Below, one piece after another: positions 25,988 to 34,904 of a DNA stretch of 64,000 bases. Every line of letters begins with the position of its first letter. Positions within the stretch are counted from its first letter, which is position 1. Source of the DNA: Poriferisodalis sp965208895. Lineage in GTDB: Bacteria > Actinomycetota > Acidimicrobiia > Acidimicrobiales > Poriferisodalaceae. The notes beneath the pieces were generated by a model. That model saw only the letters and a program-made list of their open reading frames with translations, ran no database searches and had not been told where the DNA came from. The translations under genes were made by a program, and so were the position numbers. The DNA lies in assembly GCF_965208895.1 (NCBI RefSeq), contig NZ_OZ242363.1:434001-498000 (forward strand). The letters run 5' to 3'.

Positions 25988-27958
25988 ATGTCCGACGACC
26001 CCACTGCCGAGCCGTGGGACCTTTCCCCAGCTCCCGATTCGCCTGCGGCGCAGATCGCCGACGCCGCTGCGGCGCTCGACGAGGTCATCGCCGAGCTCCC
26101 TGGCGGCGGCGAGCAGCGAACCGGTCAGGCCGAGATGGCAGCCGCCGTGCACGAAGCAATCTGCGACGGGGGCACGCTGCTGTGCCAGGCGGGCACCGGC
26201 GTCGGCAAATCGCTCGCCTACCTGGTGCCCGCCGCACTCGCTGCGGCCGCGGGCAAGCGCGTCGTCATCGCCACTGCGACCTTGGCATTGCAGGATCAGC
26301 TCGTCAGCAAGGACCTCCCGCTCGTGGCCGCCGGCATGGCCGAGCGGTTCGGGCGCCCGGTGCGGTGGGAAGTCCTCAAGGGCCGCAACAACTACCTCTG
26401 CCGGCACCGCTTCGGCGAGCATGCGCAGCAGCACTTCGACCTCGCGGGCGGCCCCGCATCCCCCGCAGAACTGGCGCGCCAGCGTCAGCTCGCCGACATC
26501 GAGCAGTGGGTGCCCCGAACGCGTACCGGCGACCGTTCCGAGCTGACCGTTGCGCCCGACGCGCGGGTGTGGTCGTCGGTGTCGGTGAGCAGTACCGAGT
26601 GCATCGGCGCCGAGCGTTGCCCCCAAGGCCACCACTGTTTCGCCGAGGAGGCTCGTGCCCGCTCGGCGCGGGCCGGAATCGTCGTGACCAACCAGCACCT
26701 GTACTGCATCGACCTGTTCGGCGACGGCTACCTGTTCGGACCCCACGACGCGGTGGTGTTCGATGAAGCGCACCAACTCGAACCCGTGGTGACCCAGGTG
26801 GCGGGCATGGAACTCACCCCCGCAGGCTTCGTGCGGCTCGCCGCCGAGGCTCGGGCAGTCGGCGCAGGCGGCACCGCGGCCGATGCCGTGGCCGACGTGG
26901 CAGCACGCCTCGCCAGCGAACTCGAGCCGCTGCGCGATACCCGTCTGGGCGCGATCACCGGCGATTTGGCCAGCTTGCTCGAAGCAGCCGATGGGCGTGT
27001 CGAGCAGCTCGCGTCGGATCTGCGCCGCCCCACCGGCGATGATTCGCCAGACCTGGAACGGCTGCGCGTCAGCCGGCTGGCGGCCGAGTCGCTCACTGCG
27101 CTGCGGATGGCTGCCAGCCCGCCCGCCGGGACCGTCATCTTGGTGGAAGGGCGGGGACAGCTCCGCCTCGCACCGCTTGACGTGGGCGATCTGCTGGCCA
27201 GCCGTCTGTGGGGCCGCCAGGCATGCGTGCTCACCAGCGCGACGCTCGGCCCGCACTTTGTCCCGCGACTCGGTGTGCCCGCCGCTGATCACACCTATCT
27301 CTCGGTGGACAGCCCGTTCGACTACCCCTCCCATGCGCTGCTGTACTGCGCCCGCCACCTGCCGGCGCCGACCCAAGAGGCGTACCGCGCCGCAGCGACC
27401 GGGGAGTTGGCGGCACTGGTCTCGGCGGTGGGGGGCCGCACGCTCGCGCTCTTCACGAGCTGGCGCGCCCTGCATGACACCGCAGACGCACTTACCGAAC
27501 AGGTCAGCGGCATCCGGGTGCTCCGTCAGGGGCGCGACCTGTCCAACACTGCGCTCCTCGAGGCGCTGGGCGACGACCCGGCGACCGTCGTCTGCGCAAC
27601 GATGAGCTTCTGGCAGGGGGTGGACGTTGCCGGCCCGGCACTGTCCCTGCTGGCCATCGACCGACTGCCGTTCGCCCGCCCGAATGAACCGCTGGCCGCG
27701 GCGCGGCGCGAGGCGGCCGGCGACGACGCCTTCATGACCGTCGATGTGCCCAAAGCCGCGGACCTGCTGGCCCAGGGCGTGGGCCGGCTGATACGCACCA
27801 CCACCGATCGCGGGGTGGTGGCGGTGCTCGACTCACGGCTCGCTACCGCCGGATACCGATCTCGCCTGCTCGACCCGCTCCCGCCCATGCGTCGCAGCGT
27901 GGACCAGGCCGAGGCGATCGAGTTTCTCGTTTCCATCCGGGAGCGGAATGTTTGCTGA
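25988..27958 (+). CDS. dinG: ATP-dependent DNA helicase, DinG/XPD family
   Basis: Superfamily 2 helicase of 656 residues. Walker A is QAGTGVGKS, motif Ia IATATLALQDQL and the DEAH box VVFDEAH. The C-terminal helicase motifs include LFTSWRALHDTADAL, MSFWQGVDVAGPALSLLAIDRLPF and the motif VI region QGVGRLIRTTTDRG. The Fe-S cysteines of the XPD/DinG type are visible in NNYLCRHRF, STECIGAERCPQGHHCF. The start is fixed by AGGAGG a few bases before the ATG at 25988; the frame is open well upstream but overlaps uppS. It is divergent from uppS and converges with era. Confidence 0.92.
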   Translation: MSDDPTAEPWDLSPAPDSPAAQIADAAAALDEVIAELPGGGEQRTGQAEMAAAVHEAICDGGTLLCQAGTGVGKSLAYLVPAALAAAAGKRVVIATATLALQDQLVSKDLPLVAAGMAERFGRPVRWEVLKGRNNYLCRHRFGEHAQQHFDLAGGPASPAELARQRQLADIEQWVPRTRTGDRSELTVAPDARVWSSVSVSSTECIGAERCPQGHHCFAEEARARSARAGIVVTNQHLYCIDLFGDGYLFGPHDAVVFDEAHQLEPVVTQVAGMELTPAGFVRLAAEARAVGAGGTAADAVADVAARLASELEPLRDTRLGAITGDLASLLEAADGRVEQLASDLRRPTGDDSPDLERLRVSRLAAESLTALRMAASPPAGTVILVEGRGQLRLAPLDVGDLLASRLWGRQACVLTSATLGPHFVPRLGVPAADHTYLSVDSPFDYPSHALLYCARHLPAPTQEAYRAAATGELAALVSAVGGRTLALFTSWRALHDTADALTEQVSGIRVLRQGRDLSNTALLEALGDDPATVVCATMSFWQGVDVAGPALSLLAIDRLPFARPNEPLAAARREAAGDDAFMTVDVPKAADLLAQGVGRLIRTTTDRGVVAVLDSRLATAGYRSRLLDPLPPMRRSVDQAEAIEFLVSIRERNVC

Positions 27959-27969
27959 GCCTGAAGACC

Positions 27970-28851
27970 TCAGCCGTGCGGGCCCGAGGGTGCTTCGGGC
28001 GCGAGCATCCGGGCGACGGCATCAGGGGTGCGCTGCCAGTCCGGCTCGACGCGAACTCGCAGCTCGAGGTACACGCCGTCGAGACCGAGCTCGCGGCGTG
28101 CTGCCGTCCCGACATCGCGGAGCATCCGTCCTCCCCGACCGATGACGATCCCTTTCTGGGAGGGCCGCTCCACGGCGATGTCGCAGCGGATACGATCCGG
28201 CTCCCAGTCGGTGACACGCACCGCAATGCTGTAGGGCAGCTCGTCGTCCAGCCGTGCCAGCAGCTGCTCGCGCACCGCCTCGGATATCCGCCACGCGTCG
28301 GGCAAGTCGGTGATGCTCTCGGGGGGGAAATAGGCCGGGCCTTCAGCCAGGCCGGCCGCGAGGTGGGTGACCAGCGCATCAGTGCCGTCGCCGGTGGTCC
28401 CCGAGACGGGAAAGTACGCGCCGGCATCGAATTCCGCTGCGGCAGCGAGCTGGGCCACCACCTGAGCTCTCGACGCCCGATCGCACTTCGTGACCGCAAC
28501 GACGGTGGACGCACCCGCTGGCAGCGACTCCCAGATCAGTCGGTCGCCACGGCCCAGCGGGGCGGTTGCGTCGAGGACCATGCAGATCACGTCCACCGGC
28601 TCGAGGTCGGTGATGGCCGTGCGTGCGGTCTCGTTGAGCTGCTCGCCCAAGGACGTGACCGGTTTGGCGATGCCGGGCGTGTCGACGAAGACGATCTGCG
28701 CGTCCCGCAGGTGTCGCACACCCATGACGCGCAGACGTGTGGTCTGCGGCTTGGCGGAGGCGATGCTGACCTTGGCCCCGACGAGGCAATTCAACAGCGT
28801 GGACTTGCCCGCGTTGGGGCGCCCGACGAGGGTCACAAAGCCTGAGCGCAT
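27970..28851 (-). CDS. era: GTPase Era
   Basis: Ribosome-assembly GTPase of 293 residues. G1 is GRPNAGKSTLLN, G2 TTRLRVMGV, G3 DTPGIAKP, G4 TKCD. The C-terminal KH domain has RVTDWEPDRIRCDIAVERPSQKGIVIGRGGRMLRDVG. Era normally binds the 3' end of 16S rRNA. The start ATG lies 14 bp after the stop of the CorC-like gene. The open frame extends upstream through the minisatellite of that gene but is not coding there. Confidence 0.95.
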   Translation of the reverse strand: MRSGFVTLVGRPNAGKSTLLNCLVGAKVSIASAKPQTTRLRVMGVRHLRDAQIVFVDTPGIAKPVTSLGEQLNETARTAITDLEPVDVICMVLDATAPLGRGDRLIWESLPAGASTVVAVTKCDRASRAQVVAQLAAAAEFDAGAYFPVSGTTGDGTDALVTHLAAGLAEGPAYFPPESITDLPDAWRISEAVREQLLARLDDELPYSIAVRVTDWEPDRIRCDIAVERPSQKGIVIGRGGRMLRDVGTAARRELGLDGVYLELRVRVEPDWQRTPDAVARMLAPEAPSGPHG

Positions 28852-28864
28852 CGCTCCCCCAGAG

Positions 28865-30289
28865 CTACCCGGCACCCGGCGGGCCCGAACCGCCGGTCCC
28901 CGCACTGTGTGAGCCGGCACTGTCTGAGCCAGCACTGTGTGAGCCGGCACTGTCTGAGCCAGCACTGTGTGAGCCGGCACTGTGTGAGCCAGTACTGGGC
29001 CGGGCGCCGACGAGGTTGATGCGCCGGCCGGCCACCTCGAGCGCAGACAGGCACCAGCCGTCGAGTTCGGTGGTCTCTCCCGTTTCGGGCACGTGACCCA
29101 TGCGGTCGAGCACCAGGCCGCCGACCGTGTCCCAGTCGCCGGCCGGCAACCGCAGCTCGAGCACCTCGGCCAGCCGTGACGCCGGCAGCCGGCCTGAGAA
29201 CAGGAACGCATCGTCGCCGACGACCTGTATGAGCGCCTCGTCGGCGTCGTACTCGTCAGCGATCTCGCCGACGAGCTCTTCGATGATGTCCTCCAGCGTG
29301 ACCAATCCGGCCACGCCGCCGTACTCGTCGACGGCGATGGCGAGGTGAGACTTGGACTCCTGCATCTCGCGCATCAGGTCGCTGACCCGTTTCGTCTCAG
29401 GCACGAACGTGGCCGGCCGCAGCACCTGCGCGCACGTGACCGACCCATCGGGAGGCGTGCCGTGCAGGTAGGCGGCGACGAGATCTTTCGCCAGCACGAT
29501 TCCCCGCAGGTCGTCGACGCTGGCGGCGGTCACCGGCAAGCGGGTGAAGCCCGACGCGATGACCTGCTCCAGCGCATCGGCGACGCTGTCATCGAGACCG
29601 ACGGTGACCATGTCGGGGCGGGGCACCATCACCTCGCGCACGATCGTGTCCCCGAGCTCCATGATCTGACCGATCAGCTCGGCCTCGCTGTCCTCGATCA
29701 GGCTGGCTTGCGCCGCAGCCGAGGCGAGCGCCACCAACTCGTCCTCGGTGACCTCGCCGCTGTCGCCCTGCGCTGCGGCAGGTCCGACCGCCCTCGCCGG
29801 GAACGCGAGCAGGCGCGCAACCCAGGCGAGCGGCCCTGTGCGGGCCAGTACACGAGCGACGGGCGCGAGCACCCGGGCCATCCGGTCGTTGGCCTCGACT
29901 CCCCAGCGCCGCGGCATCGCCTCGGTCACGCAGAACAGCACGCTCGCCGTCACGGCCATCGCGACGATGATGCCCGCCGGGCCCGTGCGGTTTGCGGCGA
30001 TCCAGGTGACGCCGCCCACCAACGTCACCTGGGCCAGGACCCGCAGCAGCGAAACGGGACCCAGCACGATCTCGCGGTCTGCAACGAGCTGTTCCAGCGA
30101 GGCTTTGGTCGGCGCGCTCGCATGCCCGTTGTCGCTGTCGCCGTTATGGCGCTCACTGGCCCCGTTGGATTCGTCCAGCCCGGAGGCGCGGGCCCGTCCG
30201 AGGCGCACGAACGTCGCCTCGATCAATCGCAGGAACATGGCCGCCGCGAGCAGGATCGCTGCTGCGACGGCACCCAGCACCCAGTTCAT
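28865..30289 (-). CDS. CorC/HlyC-type CNNM and CBS domain membrane protein
   Basis: 474 residues. An N-terminal CNNM-type membrane domain (NWVLGAVAAAILLAAAMFLRLIEATFVRL, later VTLVGGVTWIAANRTGPAGIIVAMAVTASVLFCV) is followed by paired CBS domains (VMVPRPDMVTVGLDDSVADAL, SHLAIAVDEYGGVAGLVTLEDIIEELVG) and a CorC_HlyC transporter-associated domain. Such proteins are linked to Mg/Co efflux. The C-terminus ends in a pentapeptide repeat, SAGS(H/D), encoded by a 15-bp minisatellite. The start overlaps the ybeY stop in an ATGA, so translation is probably coupled in a phoH-ybeY-corC-era unit. Confidence 0.9.
   Translation of the reverse strand: MNWVLGAVAAAILLAAAMFLRLIEATFVRLGRARASGLDESNGASERHNGDSDNGHASAPTKASLEQLVADREIVLGPVSLLRVLAQVTLVGGVTWIAANRTGPAGIIVAMAVTASVLFCVTEAMPRRWGVEANDRMARVLAPVARVLARTGPLAWVARLLAFPARAVGPAAAQGDSGEVTEDELVALASAAAQASLIEDSEAELIGQIMELGDTIVREVMVPRPDMVTVGLDDSVADALEQVIASGFTRLPVTAASVDDLRGIVLAKDLVAAYLHGTPPDGSVTCAQVLRPATFVPETKRVSDLMREMQESKSHLAIAVDEYGGVAGLVTLEDIIEELVGEIADEYDADEALIQVVGDDAFLFSGRLPASRLAEVLELRLPAGDWDTVGGLVLDRMGHVPETGETTELDGWCLSALEVAGRRINLVGARPSTGSHSAGSHSAGSDSAGSHSAGSDSAGSHSAGTGGSGPPGAG
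28906..28995 (-). repeat. 15-bp minisatellite within a CorC-like gene
   Basis: Six consecutive 15-bp units of the form TGT(G/C)TGAGCC(A/G)G(C/T)AC alternate between two variants, giving a 30-bp higher-order period. They encode, on the minus strand, alternating SAGSH and SAGSD pentapeptides at the C-terminus of the CBS protein. Confidence 0.95.
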
Positions 30290-30897
30290 GGACGGCTCCA
30301 CAAGCTGTGCAAGTGTTCCGATTCGCGGGCGCGCATGGCCGCAGCCTCGTCGGGCTCCGCGTGATCCATGCCGAGCAAGTGCAGCACGCCGTGCACGACC
30401 AGCACATCGATTTCCGAGGTGATGCTGCCGTCGTGCCCTGGGCGCGATCGGGTTCCTGCTGGGGCGTTCGACGCCGCGACGGCTGGGCACACGATGACGT
30501 CACCTGCCAGTACGGGGCCGGCCCCCCGATCGCCGGGCGATTGCGCGCCTGACACGAGGTCCAGCGGGAACGCGAGCACATCGGTCGGCCCGTCGTGGCC
30601 CATGTGGGTCTCATTCAGCCGTGCCATCTCGTCGGAGCCGACGAACGTGACGGCGGTCTCGGAGCCCGGCGGCACCCCCTCGGCTTCCAGCACCTGGCAC
30701 ACGAGCACGCGATAACGCTCAGAGTCGATCTGCACATCGCTCTGGCGGTCAGCGATCAGCACGCTGTGCTCGCCGATGCCGGAGCCCTCGCGGCTGAGGT
30801 GCGCGCAGGCATCGGCCGGCGAGGGGCCGCTCGCTTCCGAGCGCCGCTGCGCGGCCGGTTCACTCGCCGCCGTTGCGCTGTGCGTCACGCCGGTCAT
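30286..30897 (-). CDS. ybeY: Endoribonuclease YbeY
   Basis: Metal-dependent rRNA maturation endonuclease of 203 residues. The zinc motif is HGVLHLLGMDH, and the core has AVTFVGSDEMARLNETHMGHDGPTDVLAFPL. An N-terminal ~45-residue extension rich in Ala/Ser and a GAQSPGDRGAGP loop make it longer than typical (~155). Its start overlaps the end of phoH by 38 bp if ATG 30897 is used; a later start is possible. Confidence 0.92.
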   Translation of the reverse strand: MTGVTHSATAASEPAAQRRSEASGPSPADACAHLSREGSGIGEHSVLIADRQSDVQIDSERYRVLVCQVLEAEGVPPGSETAVTFVGSDEMARLNETHMGHDGPTDVLAFPLDLVSGAQSPGDRGAGPVLAGDVIVCPAVAASNAPAGTRSRPGHDGSITSEIDVLVVHGVLHLLGMDHAEPDEAAAMRARESEHLHSLWSRP

Positions 30898-31822
30898 ATG
30901 CCGCCACGATGTCGCCGACGATGCGGTGGCGGGTGATGTCCCGCCGGCCGAGACGAGCGAAGGCCAGCCCCCCGATCCCGTCCAGCGCCTGTTCGACGTC
31001 GAGCAGGCCGCTCTTGCCGCCGGGCACGTCGATCTGGGTCCGGTCGCCGGTGACGACCACCTTGGAGCCGAACCCGATGCGGGTCAGGAACATCTTCATC
31101 TGCTCGGGTGTGGTGTTCTGCGCCTCGTCCAAGATGATGAAGCTGTCGTTGAGGGTGCGGCCGCGCATGAATGCCAGCGGCGCCACATCGATGGTCTTGC
31201 GTTCGAGCAGCTTGCCGGCAGTCTCCACATCGAGCATGTCGTACAGCGAGTCATACAGCGGAGCGAGGTACGGGTCGATCTTCGCCATCAGGTCCCCCGG
31301 CAAGAACCCGAGCCGCTCGCCCGCTTCGACTGCGGGGCGGGTGAGCACGATGCGCCGCACCGCCTTCGACATCAGCGCGTCGACAGCCAGCGCCACCGCG
31401 AGCCAGGTCTTGCCGGTGCCCGCAGGCCCGACTGCGAACGTGACGGTGTTGGAGCGCACGAGCTCCACGTAGCGCTTCTGGCCGGCGCTCTTGGCACGCA
31501 CCACCCTGCCATTGGGAGCGCGCAGGATCGGGGCGGACAGCACGTCGCTGGGGCTCTCGTCGGCTTCGACCATGTCGATGACTCGGTCGAGCACCTCGGG
31601 CTCTATGCGCTGGCCGGCCTCGAGGACCTGCACCATCTCCTCAAAAACCTGACCGACGAGCGCCGCATTGGGGCCGGCGACAGTGATCTCGTTGCCGCGC
31701 ACATGGATGTCGGCATCGGCGAAATGGTCTGCGACGAGCCGCAGGTGCTCATCGCGCTGGCCGAGCACGCCGACCATGAGATGGTTGCCCGGAACGTGAA
31801 TCCGCACCTGGGTGTCCGCCAT
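30860..31822 (-). CDS. phoH: PhoH family ATPase
   Basis: 320 residues from ATG 31822 (MADTQVRIHVPGNHL). The KH-like N-terminal region is followed by the PhoH ATPase core: Walker A GPAGTGKTWLAVALAVDAL, then RRIVLTRPAVEAGERLGFLPGDL, the DDxxD-like FIILDEAQNTTPEQMK and GDRTQIDVP. This paralogue is typically coupled to ybeY and has been linked to RNA metabolism. First gene of a phoH-ybeY-corC-era unit. Confidence 0.94.
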   Translation of the reverse strand: MADTQVRIHVPGNHLMVGVLGQRDEHLRLVADHFADADIHVRGNEITVAGPNAALVGQVFEEMVQVLEAGQRIEPEVLDRVIDMVEADESPSDVLSAPILRAPNGRVVRAKSAGQKRYVELVRSNTVTFAVGPAGTGKTWLAVALAVDALMSKAVRRIVLTRPAVEAGERLGFLPGDLMAKIDPYLAPLYDSLYDMLDVETAGKLLERKTIDVAPLAFMRGRTLNDSFIILDEAQNTTPEQMKMFLTRIGFGSKVVVTGDRTQIDVPGGKSGLLDVEQALDGIGGLAFARLGRRDITRHRIVGDIVAAYDRRDAQRNGGE

Positions 31823-31979
31823 AGGGCTTAGGCGCCTGCGCTCGACGGCCCGGCGCGCTTGGCGGTGCTCACTGAGGTGGAGCTCCAAGGCGGCATTCGG
31901 AGGTGCCGACGGATGGTGCGGTCACGATGCAGCCAAGGCTAGCCCGCGACCGGGAAGGCGTATCAGCCAATTTCGCGGA

Positions 31980-32198
31980 TCAGCTCCGCAGCCCGGCATA
32001 GATCTCCTTGCACGCCGGGCATACCGGGTAGCGCTCGCCGTCGTGGGTGGGCACCCACTTCTTGCCGCACAGCGCCACGACGGTTTCGCCACTGACCGCT
32101 GAGCGGGTCAGCGCAGTCTTGTCGACATAGTGCGAGAACCGATCGTGGTCGCCATCGGTCGTGCGGGTGTCGGGGCGCTCGATGACCTCAGTCTCCAT
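31980..32198 (-). CDS. DUF3039 domain protein
   Basis: 72 residues, an actinobacterial family of unknown function. DGDHDRFSHYVDK, GETVVALCGKKWVPTHDGERYPVCPACKEIY carries CxxC-type and single cysteines that suggest a zinc site. ATG 32198 is favoured, as residues upstream in the same frame overlap the divergent MFS-ferrochelatase gene. The two genes share a 91-bp promoter spacer. Confidence 0.85.
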   Translation of the reverse strand: METEVIERPDTRTTDGDHDRFSHYVDKTALTRSAVSGETVVALCGKKWVPTHDGERYPVCPACKEIYAGLRS

Positions 32199-32289
32199 AC
32201 GGCCTTCACCGTACGGCAGTAATGTGCCCGTTCGCGTCGCAATCGCTGCAGCGGTGCGTTCGTGCGTCGAGGGGCAGCCCAGACCCAGT

Positions 32290-34677
32290 ATGACCACGTC
32301 GTCTTCCCAGCCCGCAAATGGCCCGACGTCCGGCACGGCCGGCAGCCCCGGGCTGGATTCCGCCGCCGGGTGGGGAGTCGCTCTCTCTGCGTCGCTTGCC
32401 ACCTTCGCCGTCTTCGGCGTCCAGTACAGCTTCGGCGTGGTACTCGCCTCGATCCGGGCCGAATTCGGCATCGGCACTGGCGTCACCTCGCTGCTCTTCG
32501 CCGTCTCAACGTTCATCTACTTCGTGCTCGGGGTGTTCACCGGGCGCCTCGGCGATCGTTACGGGCCCCGGCGAGTCCTGGTGGCAGGCGCCGTCGCCCT
32601 GGGAGCGGGACTGTGGGCGACCAGCGTGGCTCAGCAGTTATGGCTGGCAACGGTCACCTACGTGATCGGTGTGGGAATCGGCGTGGCGTGCGCGTATGTC
32701 CCGATGGTCTCGGTTGTCGGCGGGTGGTTCGAGCGGCACCGCACAGCAGCGCTCGGCGTGGCAGTTGCGGGCATCGGACTGGGTCAGCTCGTCGGGGCCC
32801 TGACGGCGGAATGGCTGGTCGAGCTCTCCGGCTGGCGGGACACCTTTCAAGTGCTGGCTGTCGTAGCGACGGCATTGCTGCTGCTGGCTGCGATCGGTGC
32901 TCGGCGACCTCCCAATCCGGCACCGCAGAGCGAGATGCCGTCGCTGCGCGGGCTCACGCGCAACCGGAGCTTCACGCTGCTGTACCTGTCCATGCTCCTG
33001 CTCAGCGCCAGCCTGTTCGTCCCCATCATCTTCATCAAGGACTACCTGGAGGACCTCGGCAAACCGGGAGGTCAATGGCTGATCGGCATCATCGGTCTGG
33101 CGTCGCTGCTCGGCCGGCTGGTGCTCGGCGCGCTCGGCACGATGCTGCCGCTCATGCGGCTCTACCAGTTCTCGTTCACGATCATGGGGCTGAGCTATCT
33201 GATCTGGCTCTTCGCCGGCGACAACTACGCGGTCTTGGTGATCTACACATTCGTGATGGGCGGCAGTTACGGCGGGTTCATCGCGCTGTCTCCGGCCGTG
33301 GCTGCGGAACTCTTCGGGCTTGCTGGACTCGGCGGCGTCCTGGGCGCGTTGTACACCGCCGCCGGAGTCGGCGGACTCGCCGGACCCCCACTCGCCGGCT
33401 TGCTGATCGACGGGGCCGGCTACCGAGCCACGATCGTGGCAGCGATGCTGGTCGCCCTGTGTTCGGTTCCCCTGCTGATCGCAGCCGGGCGCACGCGTGC
33501 CGTTGCGCTGGCGACTGTCGGCGGTGGTGAGGCCGCTGATCAGCCGGCGGCGGCTCGCGCACACGCCGAGCCCGTGCTCGTGGCCCAGCCGAGCGATGTG
33601 GCTCGAGCTGCGAGCGCCGGGCACAGCAGACCTGCGACGGTGCTGCACTTCCGAAGTGCCCCACGAGAGCGGACACTGGGGCCTGCAGCCATCGATTCGG
33701 TGCTGCTGCTGTCGTTCGGGGGACCTGATGGCCCCAATGACGTCAGGCCGTTTCTGCACAACGTGACCCGGGGGCGCGACGTTCCGCCAGAGCGGCTCGC
33801 CCAGGTTGAGGCGCAGTATCTGCGTCACGGCGGCGTGAGCCCGATCAACGAGCAGAATCGCGCCTTGCTGTCGGCGGTGTCTGGCGAGCTCGCTCGCCGG
33901 GGCACGCCGTTGGCGTGCTACTGGGGAAATCGCAACTGGCATCCGTACCTGCGAGACACGGTCGGCCAGATGGTCGGCGAGGTTCGCCGACACGCCGCCG
34001 TGATCGTGACCTCCGCGTTCAGCTCGTATTCGGGCTGCCGCCAGTACCACGAGGATCTCGCACGGGCAGCAAGCGAGGTGCCCGGCGCACCTCAGCTCTC
34101 GCGGGTGCGCGTCTACGGCAATCACCCCGGATTCGCCGGGGCTGTCGCCGAGCGCATCAGTGAGGCGCTCGACGGCGCACACCTTCGCAGCGACGTACAC
34201 ACCCTGTTCACCGCGCACAGCCTGCCCAGCCGGATGGCGGCAACGTGCGACTACGAGGCGCAACTCGCAGACGCCGCGGCGACCGTCGCCGACGTGGCGG
34301 GCCTTTCCGGCGAGATCGAGGTCGTCTACCAATCCCGCAGCGGTCCGCCGCATGTGCCGTGGCTGGGACCTGATGTCAACGACCGCCTCGCCCAGCTCGG
34401 CTCGCAAGGCTGCCGTGCCGTCCTCGTCGTCCCGCTGGGCTTCGTCTCGGACCACATGGAAGTGCTGGTCGACCTCGACAGCACCGCCCGTGCGACTGCG
34501 GCCCGTTCAGGCATCACCATGGTGCGTGCCCGCTCGGTCGGCACCCACCCGCTGTTCGTTGAGGCGCTGGCTGATCTCGTCGAGGAGACGGCAGGCTTGC
34601 GTGCTGATCGGCCGACCGTCGGTCGCCTCGTACCGCACCCGGACGCATGCGCACTTGGGTGCTGCCCGGCGAGCTAG
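32290..34677 (+). CDS. Fused MFS transporter and ferrochelatase
   Basis: A single 795-residue frame. Residues ~27-405 are a complete 12-helix MFS carrier, with GRLGDRYGPRR in the loop after helix 2 and FVPIIFIKDYLEDLG after helix 7. Residues ~406-466 are an Ala/Pro-rich linker. Residues ~467-795 are a complete ferrochelatase, which inserts iron into (copro)porphyrin. It begins VLLLSFGGPDGPNDVRPFL, then VTSAFSSYSGCRQYHEDL, the His in YGNHPGF (~612), TAHSLPSRM, YQSRSGPPHVPWLGPDV and the Glu in GFVSDHMEVLVDLD (~724). Cys 583 plus a C-terminal CALGCC suggest the [2Fe-2S] cluster known in actinobacterial enzymes. No stop, start with RBS, or frame change is seen at the junction (about 33505-33690). 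Heme, porphyrin or iron movement by the carrier is the obvious but unproven hypothesis. hemW lies far away; no other heme genes are adjacent. Confidence 0.9.
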   Translation: MTTSSSQPANGPTSGTAGSPGLDSAAGWGVALSASLATFAVFGVQYSFGVVLASIRAEFGIGTGVTSLLFAVSTFIYFVLGVFTGRLGDRYGPRRVLVAGAVALGAGLWATSVAQQLWLATVTYVIGVGIGVACAYVPMVSVVGGWFERHRTAALGVAVAGIGLGQLVGALTAEWLVELSGWRDTFQVLAVVATALLLLAAIGARRPPNPAPQSEMPSLRGLTRNRSFTLLYLSMLLLSASLFVPIIFIKDYLEDLGKPGGQWLIGIIGLASLLGRLVLGALGTMLPLMRLYQFSFTIMGLSYLIWLFAGDNYAVLVIYTFVMGGSYGGFIALSPAVAAELFGLAGLGGVLGALYTAAGVGGLAGPPLAGLLIDGAGYRATIVAAMLVALCSVPLLIAAGRTRAVALATVGGGEAADQPAAARAHAEPVLVAQPSDVARAASAGHSRPATVLHFRSAPRERTLGPAAIDSVLLLSFGGPDGPNDVRPFLHNVTRGRDVPPERLAQVEAQYLRHGGVSPINEQNRALLSAVSGELARRGTPLACYWGNRNWHPYLRDTVGQMVGEVRRHAAVIVTSAFSSYSGCRQYHEDLARAASEVPGAPQLSRVRVYGNHPGFAGAVAERISEALDGAHLRSDVHTLFTAHSLPSRMAATCDYEAQLADAAATVADVAGLSGEIEVVYQSRSGPPHVPWLGPDVNDRLAQLGSQGCRAVLVVPLGFVSDHMEVLVDLDSTARATAARSGITMVRARSVGTHPLFVEALADLVEETAGLRADRPTVGRLVPHPDACALGCCPAS

Positions 34678-34856
34678 TCTTGGCTCAGCAGCTTTCGGTT
34701 GATGTTCGCGACCTCGTCGATCAGCGCCGAGGTTTCGACTTTCGTGGTTCCCACGATCCGCTTGACGTCTCGAAGCTCGGCGTCCACCTGGTCGAATCGC
34801 CGGTCGATGTGGTCCCGGAGATCGCTGAGAGGGTCCGCGGCGTCGGCCATGTCCAT
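34674..34856 (-). CDS. Small coiled-coil hypothetical protein
   Basis: 60 residues: MDMADAADPLSDLRDHIDRR, then a heptad-like FDQVDAELRDVKRIVG...IDEVANINRKLLS. Strongly charged and helical, with no membrane segment. It overlaps the last codon of the convergent ferrochelatase fusion. Composition looks protein-like, but there is no clear ribosome-binding site, so it may be spurious. Confidence 0.45.
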   Translation of the reverse strand: MDMADAADPLSDLRDHIDRRFDQVDAELRDVKRIVGTTKVETSALIDEVANINRKLLSQD

Positions 34857-34904
34857 GAGTATATGGACCGCACCACGGCCCTCAGCTCAGTTGATGACCG
34901 AGCC

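Noticed and set aside
25583..27475. 630-codon minus-strand frame opposite the DinG-type helicase
   Set aside because: The plus strand carries complete helicase motifs; the antisense frame has no domain and runs across the uppS start region.
32638..34455. 605-codon minus-strand frame opposite the MFS-ferrochelatase fusion
   Set aside because: It is an antisense shadow rich in Arg, Gln and His with no fold. It was considered because it spans the fusion junction, but it gives no support for two separate genes.
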